Below, in pieces: positions 24,574 through 35,280 of a DNA stretch of 64,000 bases. Source of the DNA: Quercus robur (taxonomy: Eukaryota > Streptophyta > Magnoliopsida > Fagales > Fagaceae); the NCBI RefSeq assembly GCF_932294415.1, contig NC_065537.1, positions 48,838,302 to 48,902,301 on the forward strand, written 5' to 3'. How positions within the stretch are numbered: position 1 is the stretch's first letter; the number at the start of each line of letters is the position of its first letter. The notes under the pieces were generated by a model. The model searched no databases. It was not told where the DNA came from and saw only the letters and a program-made list of their open reading frames with translations. The position numbers were made by a program, and so were the translations under genes.

Positions 24574-26501
24574 ATGGAAGTTGAGAAAGCCTTAAAGCAG
24601 ATACACCCCACGACGGCCCCGGACCTGGATGGTATGCCCCCTTTATTTTATCAACACTTCTGGCCTACTGTTAGAGAGACTGTTATATGTAATACCTTAA
24701 ACTTTCTTAACCATGGCATGGCCCCGCCCAAGTTCCATAAGACACATATTGTGCTTATCCCAAAAACGAAAGTTCCGGTAAGGGTCACGGATTACCGACC
24801 AATAAGCTTGTGCAACGTGGCTTATAAATTTGCTTCAAAAGTGATGGCAAATAGAATGAAGGTAGTGCTGCAGGAAGTTGTATGTGAAAACCAAAGTGCG
24901 TTTGTGACAGAGAGGTTAATCACTGATAATATTTTAGTGGCACATGAAGTGATGAATCATATTGGCAAACGAAGAAAAGCCAAAAGTGGGGAAATGGCGT
25001 TGAAATTAGACATGAGTAAAGCCTACGACCGGGTAGAATGGGAGTGCTTAAAGCAAATAATGTTAAAACTAGGCTTTCATGGGCATTGGGTGCAAATAGT
25101 CATGAGGTGGATGTCGTCAGTCTCTTATGCAGTGAAAATTAATGGCAAGCCTTGCAGAGAAATACGTCCGTCGCGTGGACTTCGACAAGGCGACCCACTC
25201 TCTCCATATCTCTTTATCATCTGTGCAGAAGGTCTATCTGCTCTAATCCACAGTTCAGTTCAACGGCAGAGGCTAAGAGGAGTGGCTGCTTTGGGTGGGG
25301 GACCTAGCATGTCTCACCTCTTCTTCGCAGATGATAGTCTCATTTTTGGGAGGGCCTCGTTGGAGGAATGTGCTGAAATATAGAGGATGCTTCAGGTCTA
25401 CGAACAGTCATCAGGACAAAAGTTAAATTAGTCGAAAACCTCCTTATTTTTCAGTCCTAACACAGCTGATGAGTTAAAGGAGTCAATCAAGGCAATGTTC
25501 GGTGCAATTGAGATTCGGCCTCATGAATCCTACCTCGGGTTGCCATCCTTGGTGGGCCGGTCAAAGAGCAATACTTTTACCAATTTAAAACAAAGGGTCG
25601 CAAACAAAGTGTCGGGTTGGAAGGAAAAACTCTTGACAACTGCTGGTAAGGAAATTCTGATCAAAGCGATTGCACAAGCAGTACCATCTTACTCCATGTC
25701 ATGTTTTCTCTTGCCGAAGAAATTATGTGATGAACTCACTTCCTTGGTTCGGCAGTTATGGTGGGGTCAGGTTAAAGATGAGAAAAAGCTAGCTGGGATA
25801 AGCTGTGCATGCCACAGGAAATGGGCGGCATGGGGTTCAGGGACTTGAGGATGTTCAATTTGGCGCTTTTGGCAAAGCAAGGATGGAGGTTACAAACCAA
25901 CTCTACTTCCTTGTTTGCCCGAGTGTTTAAGGCGAAGTATTTTTCCCACTGTTTCTTCTTGGAGGCAGATTTAGGCCGCCACCCCTCCTATGCTTGGCGA
26001 AGCATTATGGCGGCCCAAGGGGTGGTGAAAAGGGGAACGAGGTGGCAAATAGGCTCGGGGGAGAGTGTACGGGTGTGGTGTGACAAATGGATTCCTAAGC
26101 CGTCTTCCTACAGTGTGGTCACATGTGAAGATGCTTGCCCAAATGTTGCTCTAGTTTGCGACCTCATAAACAGAGCATCCATGGAGTGGAAAGCTGAGCA
26201 GATCCGAGGCTGTTTCACAAAGGAGGATGTAGATGCTATTTTAAGCATCCCTCTAAGTTTGCATCGGCCCAAGTACAAATTGATATGGGCAGAATCACCA
26301 AGTGGAAAATTTACGGCGAAAAGCGCATATAGGCTAGCATATGAGGTGAACAGGGGTGGCGGCAAAGCAGATTGCTCGAACCCCTCGGCGAGGAAGAACG
26401 TATGGAAGGGGCTGTGGAGAATGAACCTTCCTCAAAAAGTCAAGCATTTTGCTTGGAAGGCAACTAAAAACATACTGGCTTCCAAAGAGGTGCTACAGTA
26501 G
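24574..26501 (+). pseudogene. LINE ORF2: reverse transcriptase and zf-RVT part
   Basis: Positions 24,574-25,383 encode the RT core: DYRPISLCNVAYK, LDMSKAYDRVEW, RGLRQGDPLSPYLF and the catalytic FADD (about 25,324-25,335). The conserved APGPDGM is APDLDGM here. TAG stops at 25,381 and about 25,428 lie in the same frame as 25,495-25,848, in the stretch EQSSGQKLN-SKTSLFFS. The frame then shifts to 25,809-26,501, which carries the C-terminal connection region and zf-RVT start (FTAKSAYRLAYE). Several stops fit C-to-T decay of Gln or Trp codons. Confidence 0.85.
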
Positions 26502-26792
26502 AGGCACATTGAAGTGGAAGGTGGCTGTGCTCTATGCGGGAACCTGATGAAAAACGTTCTCCATATTCTCTGGTTTTGTGCTCATGCCAAGGATGTGTGG
26601 AACACGAGTAAGCTCTCTCTTCCTTTTGATATTGAACCCAACTAGTGTTTTTTGGATATTATGGAAAAGCTTCTACAAGATGAGGAAGTGCATCCCGGCC
26701 TGGCTGAACGGTTTATCTCAGTGTGCTAGGGTATCTGGAAAGAGAGAAATGTCATCCGTACCGATGGAAAGGGTAAACCTGGTAGGGTCAAT

Positions 26793-27380
26793 TTGAAAAC
26801 CTCCCTTGGCTTAATGGACGAGTTCCAGATGGCCAATGAGGGTCCATGGAAGCCAGCTGTAGTGAACCCCGAACTAGTTCACTGGGCGCCTCCACCACTG
26901 GGACAGTACAAGGTAAACTCTGATGGGGCTGTGTTTGCGAACCAGAGGAAGGTGGGGTTGGGCGTGATGATCCGTGATAGCAATGGGAATGTGATTGTTG
27001 CTCTAAGCAGCCCCATGGTGGCTCACTTTGGCGCCCTTGAGACGGAAGCCAAAGCAATGGAGGTTGGCATGCGCTTCGCACTTGACTTAGACATCCGAGA
27101 TGTGGTGGTTGAGTGTGATGCGCTGGCTGTCTTCAATGCTGTCCAAGGTTTAGCAACACCAAGCTCTTCGATCCTGTTCATCGTGGATAGCATCCTCCAG
27201 CAATCACGTTGGTTCAGGTCATGTTGTTTCTCCCATACAAAAAGGCAGGGAAATGTCCCTGCCCACATGTTAGCACAATATTCTAAGTCACTAGTTAGTT
27301 ATGTTGCTTGGGTAGAATCCTGCCCGAGCCATATTGAGCGGGCCTGTGCTCAGGATATTGATGTAGCAACTATTTCTTAA
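26793..27380 (+). pseudogene. LINE ORF2: C-terminal RNase H domain
   Basis: RNase H-like order of acidic motifs: YKVNSDGAV, GLGVMIRDSNGNV, ETEAKAMEVGM, VVVECDA and KRQGNVPAHMLAQ. It lies in the same frame as the RT segment at 25,809-26,501, separated by the zf-RVT stretch with stops (about 26,499-26,790). The four catalytic acidic positions (D, E, D, and the usual His/Asp region) look largely kept, but the parent ORF is broken. Confidence 0.8.
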
Positions 27381-27405
27381 CACTTGAATACAAGTTCAGT
27401 ATTTC

Positions 27406-27437
<32 letters not shown>

Positions 27438-27895
27438 GACATCAAAAGTTTAAAGCATCTCTCTACCAACTATCAAAATTATTAACCAAAAAAAAAAAAA
27501 TGATGTAAGTAGAAATTTGGGTTATAATGTCATGGAATGGCTATGGTTTTCAAATTTAACATTCAAATATTATGGTTTAATATGCTCAAATCTCAATTAA
27601 GTTAAAATTAGTTTGATTCTGATTCACGTTTAAAATTTTTTACAAATTTAGAAAATCAAAAACCCAAAAAAAAAAAAAAAAAAATTGTTTGAACCCGAAA
27701 TTGAATCGACCCAAACACCAACCCGCCCGTAACCTGTTTGCCCTTTCAGTCTTTCACGGACACTATTCTAATTTCTAAGCGCCCAAAAAATATCAGAAAC
27801 ACAACACAAACAGATGAGATAAACTGATAGCAGATTGGCATATTTGAGACTTTGAGAGAGCTTATAGTTTGCCATGAAACCTTAAAAAAGCAGCC

Positions 27896-30800
27896 ATGGA
27901 ACAAGCTCTCTCTTCCTCAACCATAATCTCTACAACACAAATATTTCCACTCAAACCTCTCAAAACCCATCTCCAAACTCCAACAATAAACCTCAAATTC
28001 TCCATTTCTCCAAAGAAAAACAACCACCTTCATCTTTCTTCTTTTTCTTCTTCTTGTCTATGTTTCTCTAATAAAGCAAGTGCCACTTCAACGACAACAC
28101 CACCAGCATTAACTTCCACTCCCAGTAGTGACAACCACCATTGGATGGTGCTCATGGAGGCTCCTCCACAAGGGGTCAATTCCAAACCACAAGTTATTGA
28201 ATTCTATGTTAAGACATTGGAAAGAGTTTTAGGCAGGTGGGTATATTTCAAAATATTCTTTTTTTGTCATGTTGCAAATGTTTCTTAGCTTTTGGTCTGA
28301 AATCCTGCTTTGGTTGTGATTTTTTGAATAACAGTGAGAAGGATGCTCAGATGTGTATATATGATGCTTCTTGGGATACCCACTTCGGCTTTTGCTGTGA
28401 CATTGATGAAGAAACCTCCCGTGAACTTGCCGGTAAGTTTCTATAGCAGAAAAAGTCTGAGTCATCTGATGTACTTCAATTCTGTACCATACTTTGCTTT
28501 CATGTTTGTGGAGAAACTAAAATTGTGAGAGTTACTTTCGTAGTTTCATTAATATTGATGTGTAATGAATATGTTTTAGGATTACCCGGCGTTTTATCAG
28601 TTAGGCCTGACCCAGATTATAGTTCTGTGAAAAAGGATTATAGTTTTTCAAGTATTCAATCCAGTTATCTGTCAAGCTCACAAATTGGAAGTAATCTGTT
28701 GTTTCCCATGGGGAGTACCAAACACGGGCTTGCTCGAATGGACAAACCAGGGATTGGAGTTGTTACAAAGGCTCAAATGGTTGATTATTATGCTCAAATA
28801 CTGACCAAGGTTTTGGGGAAGTAAGTAAATAACATTTGAGCTTGTTATTATGTTTCTGTTCCATTTTATTGTAACGTCTCTAACAGTGCATCAATGCAAT
28901 ATTCTTCCTTTGATTGCTTTATTTCTCTTCACCCTGAAAGTGGAATAATACTTTTTGTAGTGAGAAAGACGCACAAATGTGTATTTATCATGTTTCTTGG
29001 CAGTCCAACTTTGGATTCTGTTGTGAACTTGATGATGAATGTGCACGGGAACTAGCTGGTTAGTATTTGCATTGGGTTTCTCTTTGCACGGTTGTGATAT
29101 GTATTTTGCAGCTTGAAGACAAATGCTTCCATATGGTGTAGGTGTACCAGGTGTATTATCTGTTCAGCTAGATAAGAATTTTGAGTCAGAGAATAAGGAT
29201 TATGGAGGTTTGTACGTTTTTCAAATAATATCTTTGTGTGTTTTTTTAATGTTTGATCAGATAAAACATGCTCCACATCTTTTCTACCTTGCAACTTCGC
29301 TTCTCTTCAAGCATCGTATTCAGTAATATCTTGATCTCAGAGATATATTGCAAATTATTAACTTTGACTGTTTCTTTCTTTCTTTTCTTCTTTTAATAAT
29401 TTCTATTTGAAAGGCCTGTGTGTCAAAAAAGTATATAGCAGCAGCACCATGTAACTTATGCTAGTATATTTGTGTCGGTGTCATAACAAATACATGTTTT
29501 AGAGATTCTAATACTTAATCAACCAATATGTTTATGTGATTTCACTGTATGAGATGATCTCTCAAGTAATTTAGTTATGTAAATAAAGCAATTAACTTTA
29601 GACGTTTTATTAATTTGAGCTGGATTTTAGTGGAGGGGTAAATTCTATGTCATTGTAGATGGCCAGTCTTTGAAGCAGCTAAAGGAAAGTTCTATAGTCC
29701 AGTAGCAGCCATGTGTCTTTTCCTCGAAAGTGGAAGACTTTGTATTGAGTAGAAAAATAGGCTTTATAGTGGCTGCAGTTCTTTGTGGCAGAGATGAGTC
29801 TTTTCCTTGGTTAGAATCATGCATTGGGCTTGGGAACACTTTGTACTGTATAGCAGTTGTGATTCTAGAGTTTGTGGCAGAGCATGCCTTTGCAACAGAA
29901 AGCACACAATGTCAATTAATGACTTATAAAAGTGGACAGCGTTTGATACTGACTGTGAAAGTTGCTAAGTGAGCTTTAGCACAAGGGAAAGCTCAAGGAA
30001 GTAATTCCTGATCATATTTTATTGTCAAGCTCAATGAGAATGTTGCTGATGGAATTGGACATTCAAAGGGAAATATTATGTCAATTATACTGAGTCATGT
30101 AGTAGTTAGTAGAATTGTACAATATATGAAGTATTAACTATAGCCATGAGAAGTATACCCATGAAACTTTAACCATATGGCTTACAGAAGGTTTAACAAA
30201 ATGAGCAGATTAGGAAGGTATCTGATGCTGGGGTAAGAAAGAGGTAAGTATAGCCAATCTCGTCACAAAATCTGTTGTGCAAAGTTGCTGGAAGTCTTGA
30301 GCGAGGAGAAATGAATCAGATGCATTGAGAAAGAGAGATTCCCAATGTATCTATGTGAGGGGTGAGACTGAAAAAGGTAGGGTCCAACTTATTATATTCT
30401 TAAGTGGAATTCATCCAACTGGTTGGAGTTTAGGTGCAGGTGATAACTTTAAATGGGTAGAAGATTCAAATGCTGCTGAGGAAAGTAAATTGCTTACTCT
30501 CTGTTCTTGGAAAATTATTTTGGAAAGCCATGGGAAAAATAAATTATATTCCATAGACCCCAAAAAGTGATGTTTAACGTTATAGTGACATGTATGGTGG
30601 TGCATTTCTCAAATACTTGCTATTAAATTTGATAACAACTAGTTTATGTCAGAAAATGGCTTCAGGTCTGGTTCTTGTGTATTGATTAAGGCTCATCTTT
30701 AAATTGAAGTTCATGTATAAAAGGTGGTTTTGGAATATATTTTACAACATGCATGAAGTTTTAAGAAAAGGGGGGGGGTAAGGCTGCCTACCTACCATGA

Positions 30801-33800
30801 CCTCTCCTAGACTACGCAACAGTGGGAGCTTTGTGCAGCCTCTCCTAGACTCTGTAAAAGTGGGAGTTTTGTGCACTGGGTACGGCCATGAAGTTTTAAG
30901 AAACTCTGTTGCTGGTTGCTCAAGCAAATGAGGAGGAGGTATGCAATGCTGAAATTGGTGAAGATATTACAATAACATAATAAAATTGTTGTACCTAGTG
31001 CCAAAAACTCCTCTTTTGTGGGATTTGGGAGAGGTGATTGGTAGGCAATCTTAGTGCTTTACACCCAATTTTATTATGGAATGCCTGATTCCTAGACTCA
31101 AATCTGCAACTTGTCACTTTGGGTGGAACGCACTTGCTATTGTACTAAGGCCCAACCTCTCTGTTAAATTACCGATTCTCCCAAAAGCTTAAACTATTAG
31201 GAAATGGTGAATTTAATCACTTAACCATAATTCCAACACTCTCTTTAAATAGCATAAGAACTAACAATAGATTTTTTAATTCTTAATCCAATTGCTCTGA
31301 AACATGCCTTAGCCAAGATGGGTTACTGGCTAGTCCAACTTGGTTAATGATGATCAGATGATGTAAGTGAGACTGTCAAGATGATTTGGTTGTGTGAGAC
31401 AGAAATCTTCAATGGTTAATGCGAGGTATATTTGGTGCTAGTTAAGGTCTGTATGAAGGAGTGACTGATATCAGCCACCCCAACAAAAGCAAAAATATAT
31501 AATTTATTGAAAGCCTGTATTTTGTGCTTTGTGATAATATACTGATCTTTATCGGTGGACAATGCTTGAGGGTAGGTATTTAGGTGATATCACACTCGAA
31601 GCAGTCCCATTTAATATAATATTTTTCATTACATGATTAAGAAATTTTATAGTATAACCCGTCAAACATCATTTTTTTTTGTTTTCATTTATACAAATTT
31701 TGAATATTTTGGAATTTCTAAAAAAAACCTCATACAGTGTGATGGACTCCGGTTCTATCAAGTGCTATATGAACAGTAGGCGAAACAATCTACTTTGAGG
31801 CTGGCCAGCCTCCTAAAATAAGAGTGAGGGGGTGGGGAGACATTTGAGTCAGAATTATTCTGAGATTCCTTTATCGAATACAAAACCTACATAAATAGCC
31901 AACACCTCTCCTAACTCATTGAAAAGACTAATAGGAATGATAACCAATCTATTTTCTACGTTGTCTCCCGAGTCCAAGGAACTATTCTTCATTATTATTT
32001 GATAAAACCACGGCAAAATTTGGTAAAATAAATTTAATCTATCTAATCTATTTCGGTATCAAACATGCAAAACTTGCAGCCAACCTTGTGACATTACTTG
32101 CTGCCTGGCTAAAATCAGTGTTTTCACCTGTTCTGATACATTCACCAGTGAGGTGAACATACCAAGCACATTAGGTTATATTTTTTGTTAAGGAACTAGT
32201 CCTATAGAAACCATTAAATTTTTCAGTTTAGGATTTTAATGACATTTTATCACCTAGTGTAAACAGCTGGTTAGAGGATTGGTCGAGTATTTGATAGAAC
32301 TTGACTGCTTGCAGAATAGACATTTTCTGTTAACTATTAGAGTAAAATTCTGAAACCTTCCTCAATAGAGCGATTGATTGATGCCATGTTTACCAAGTGC
32401 TAGAGTACTTGTTTATTTATGTTTTTATCATGCTTCTGTTAGTTAGCTTAAGCATGTTTTATTATTATGGAGAGAAAATCTTCTAATGTGAAGTGGAATA
32501 TGTCATTACTCTTCAAGTTTTTTTTTTTTTATAAGTCTTACTGTTCAATTTTTTTTTGGATAAGGCTTACTCTTCAATGTTTTCTCAGTGGAAAATATGC
32601 AAATGATGATTTAATAACTGGATTACTATTGTTGTTATATGGGGTTAGAATAAACTACTGAAATTATTAATCTTGATTTGTTTTTAATAAGAGGCCAATT
32701 CCCAATGAATCATTTCAATGTCTTTCAGATTATATCTTTAGTTTACCATTGCAACAATTCTTTCCATTGTAGAGTAAACAAGCTGTATTTTCAGGTAATA
32801 ATCTACAGAGTTCCACAGATCTGCCAGATCCTTCAGAAGCAAGTCAAACAACCCCTATAAAAACAAAGAAACTATTCGTTACAGGTATGTTGCAAGACTG
32901 AGTTTGAATTCTTTGCTTGTAAATTTCATATTTTCGAAGACCACTTTTAAGAAATAATTCAAGATTCTTATTTATGAAATGTGCATGCTTGTTCTACTAT
33001 AATGGTTGTCTAATTATGCTTTTTTGAGTTTTACCTGATTAACATTTGGTTCTATTTAGTCTTTGGAGATTCCCTGGACCTTGCCATGGTGTCCTCTTAT
33101 GAGATCATAATGTATTACTTGTACTTTCCATTCTGAAATCCAAAAGTTTTCTGGTCCAGCAACTTTATTACTCCCTCTTTTTTTATTCACAAATGACAGT
33201 GATTTACAATCTTGATTTAAAAACAGGGCTGTCATTTTACACATCTGAGAAAACCTTACGTGCTGCATTTGAAGGCTTTGGTGAGCTTGTTGAAGGTATG
33301 TTTGCATTTCCATGCTCATAAATGACGTGTTTCATTAGTAAGGTTATACCCGTGCTGATGCACTGCTTCCTCAACAGTTAAAATTATAATGGACAAAATT
33401 TCCAAAAGGTCCAAAGGTTATGCATTTATAGAGTACACTACGGAGGAGGCTGCTAGTGCAGCACTCAAAGAGATGAATGGCAAGGTAAGTTTTCTTCCAT
33501 TACGAATCTTCCTTGTATTTTTCTTGTGTGTTGGGAAATTTAGATCCTAGTCAATAGAATTAATAAGTTTTAAACCCAAGTTGTTAATTAGATTTATGTG
33601 AATAAGCTTATTAAAACAAACAAACATCAATATCATGTCAAAATCATGTAGCGGAAAAAATAAATAAGGCAATATATGATAACCCAGGAAAACCAATGAA
33701 ACAAACTAGTTTCACAGTAAAAAAACCTAGGAGGAAACCTTCCCGAAAAGAAATTCACTATAGTAAAAAGAAGTTTCAGATCTAGTACAAAACCTTTGTC

Positions 33801-34746
33801 CCTAAACTCTACAATCTCCGTAGATGAACCCACAGCAAAAACCTTCTACCGCTTTAGAACCTCTGAACTCTTCAATATATGAACACCAACCTTTTTGTTG
33901 CACGGATTCCAATATGTGACTAACTCCTTTACACAAATCCCAGTACGTGACTCACTCACCAACTTGAGGAAGAAAAATGTTGGCTGCAAAGTTCTTCACT
34001 TCATTAACAATGAAAATTAAGAAGCACTTAGTTACAAAACCCTAAGGTGCAAAGACGTAGTAGCTTTTTTTAGAGAGAATAAGACATCGATCACCTTTTA
34101 CATATGTTCTCCTTATATTTTCTTATGTGACGGCTTCTAAAATAAGCCTTATATATGTCTAGGGTTGTGAGAAAAGAAACCCTACATATACATGTCAGCA
34201 TAGGCCGAAAATCAGATTTGAAATTCTGAATTCCTGTAACCTTGATAGATAGTATCTGTCGAGCCTTATTAAACCTCGATAGATAGCTATTTGTCGAGAA
34301 GCTGTCGAGCTATTTGTCCGTAGGTATCGAGCTTTTTGTCCAGCTTTAATGAACAACTTTCTTCACTTGTTTTTTAGTCCAATTTTCATGGTTTTAATAC
34401 TAGACTTGAACAACATGTTTTTTGAAATATTAAACACATCCTAAATCTACCCAAATACAAGTAAATTGCGTTTTGTCAAAGGATTAGTCAATTACATAAA
34501 ATACTGACATATGCTCATAACAAGTGAATCACATATGTCCTAACATTGTGCTTAATGTTCAAATGCAGTTTTGTTTTCCTTAAGCTTTGGTTCATAATTG
34601 TAGATAAAACAAATATAACTCTTTGAGTAAGAGAAAGGGTAATCTCTCCATTTTGTTCTTGGTTCTTGCAGATTATTAATGGCTGGATGATAGTTGTTGA
34701 TGTTGCCAAGACTAATCCACCAAGATACAGCAGGGGTCGCCCTAGA
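27896..34746 (+). CDS. ORRM1: Organelle RRM protein 1-like RNA-editing factor
   Basis: Predicted 394-residue chloroplast protein. In Arabidopsis, ORRM1 is required for C-to-U editing of many plastid transcripts and combines MORF/RIP-like boxes with an RRM. Nine exons keep phase: 27896-28236, 28335-28432, 28580-28820, 28961-29058, 29142-29207, 32795-32884, 33227-33295, 33378-33484, 34672-34746. Residues 1 to about 75 are Ser/Thr-rich and poor in acids, as in a transit peptide. Box 1 covers about 81-160 (WMVLMEAPPQG to PGVLSVRPDPDY). Box 2 covers about 195-280 (ARMDKPGIGVVTKAQMVDYY to PGVLSVQLDKNF). The RRM covers about 306-386, with RNP2 LFVTGL and RNP1 KGYAFIEY. Exons 2 and 4 are both 98 nt, same phase and homologous. 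Intron 5 (3.6 kb) and intron 8 (with a solo LTR) are large. No disruption is seen. Confidence 0.9.
30779..30890 (+). mobile_element. Au-SINE-like 3' end
   Basis: TAAGGCTGCCTACC, GACCTCTCCTAGACTACGCA, GTGGGAGCTTTGTGCA and GTGCACTGGGTACGGCC match the 3' part of plant Au-type SINEs. The CTCCTAGACT...GTGGGAG...TTTGTGCA block occurs twice in tandem, an internal duplication. The 5' part is absent. Confidence 0.65.
31000..31161 (-). mobile_element. SINE of the same type, minus strand
   Basis: The reverse complement contains a Pol III B-box-like segment (CAGATTTGAGTCTAGGA) followed by GATTGCCTACCAATCACC, CTCTCCCAAATCCCAC and GGCACTAGGTACAAC, resembling the Au-SINE 3' region seen at 30,779. Its 5' side abuts the mini LTR. 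Divergence suggests it is old. Confidence 0.55.
31162..31238 (-). mobile_element. 77-bp mini LTR (TRIM-like) with 5-bp target duplication
   Basis: On the minus strand it runs TGTTGGAATTATGG... to ...GGTAATTTAACA (TG...CA ends). CTCTC flanks it on both sides (31,157-31,161 and 31,239-31,243), as expected for LTR-element integration. A related stretch (AAAAGCTAAAACTATTAG to TTCTAACA) lies at about 45,140-45,205. Its size fits terminal-repeat retrotransposons in miniature. Confidence 0.6.
33529..34545 (-). mobile_element. Solo LTR in ORRM1 intron 8, 5-bp target duplication
   Basis: TG...CA ends, antisense to the gene, same family as 9,411-10,551. TTGTG flanks it exactly on both sides (33,524-33,528 and 34,546-34,550). 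No internal region is present. The perfect duplication suggests a fairly recent or well-preserved insertion. It sits between ORRM1 exons 8 and 9 without touching splice sites. Confidence 0.9.
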
Positions 34747-35280
34747 TAGGAATTTTGACAAGAGAACAATTACTGATCCACTGTCTTCAAGGTCAAGCAA
34801 GATATTCAGGCTACTGCTCTCAAGGTGTCGGACTATTCTCATACTGCCACCTAAATTTTGTTCGATTAGTACCTGCAAGAGGCAAGAGCCTTTATCAGCT
34901 CCAGATCTTCAACTGAAGCACTAGTCGTTCACATTGAGTTTTTAGTCATTAATATATTATGTGCGTCTCTGTAGTCTGTGAACGTCTATTATGTTGCATG
35001 CTCTTTGAAGGGGGAAATGAAATGCTCTATACTCAAAAGTTTCATGTCAGCATTATATGATGCATTTGTTATCTTTTTCTTTGGTACATTAAATACTATA
35101 ATTTTGAAGACATTACTTACATGTAGCCTATTCAATTATTCAATATATAATTTAGTTTGATTTTTACTAAAGCATTGAAGTAAATATTTTTTTAATCCTT
35201 GCAACATTGAAGTTTGGAGAAATGACATTCCATCCCAAAATTGAAGGGAAAAATATTTAAAAACATACATAATTAAAAAT
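34747..35280 (+). other. 3' flank of ORRM1
   Basis: Probable 3' UTR and intergenic DNA. No gene is seen. At about 35,190-35,245 a partial repeat of the MITE left end that follows (CATTGAAGTTTGGAGAAATG) is present. Confidence 0.5.

Larger units (their letters stand above)
21830..27437 (+). mobile_element. L1-type LINE with RNase H, near full length but decayed
   Basis: A non-LTR retrotransposon on the plus strand. In order it has an ORF1 with a DUF4283-like domain and degenerate zinc knuckle (about 21,840-23,325), then ORF2 with APE-type endonuclease, reverse transcriptase, zf-RVT and C-terminal RNase H (about 23,283-27,380), then a poly-A tail (about 27,411-27,437). Several in-frame stops and a frameshift make it inactive. 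The 5' border is uncertain (perhaps as far left as 21,500) and I found no target duplication around the tail. Confidence 0.85.
29208..32794 (+). other. Intron 5 of ORRM1
   Basis: A 3.6-kb intron with donor GTTTGT and acceptor TTTTCAG. No coding exon is recognised in it. It holds SINE-derived sequence (about 30,779-31,161), a 77-bp mini LTR (31,162-31,238) and AT-rich DNA with nothing else identifiable. Confidence 0.7.

Noticed and set aside
29645-29972. Open frames in ORRM1 intron 5 as an extra exon
   Set aside because: The ORRM1 reading frame joins exactly from 29,207 to 32,795, and these frames show no MORF or RRM similarity.
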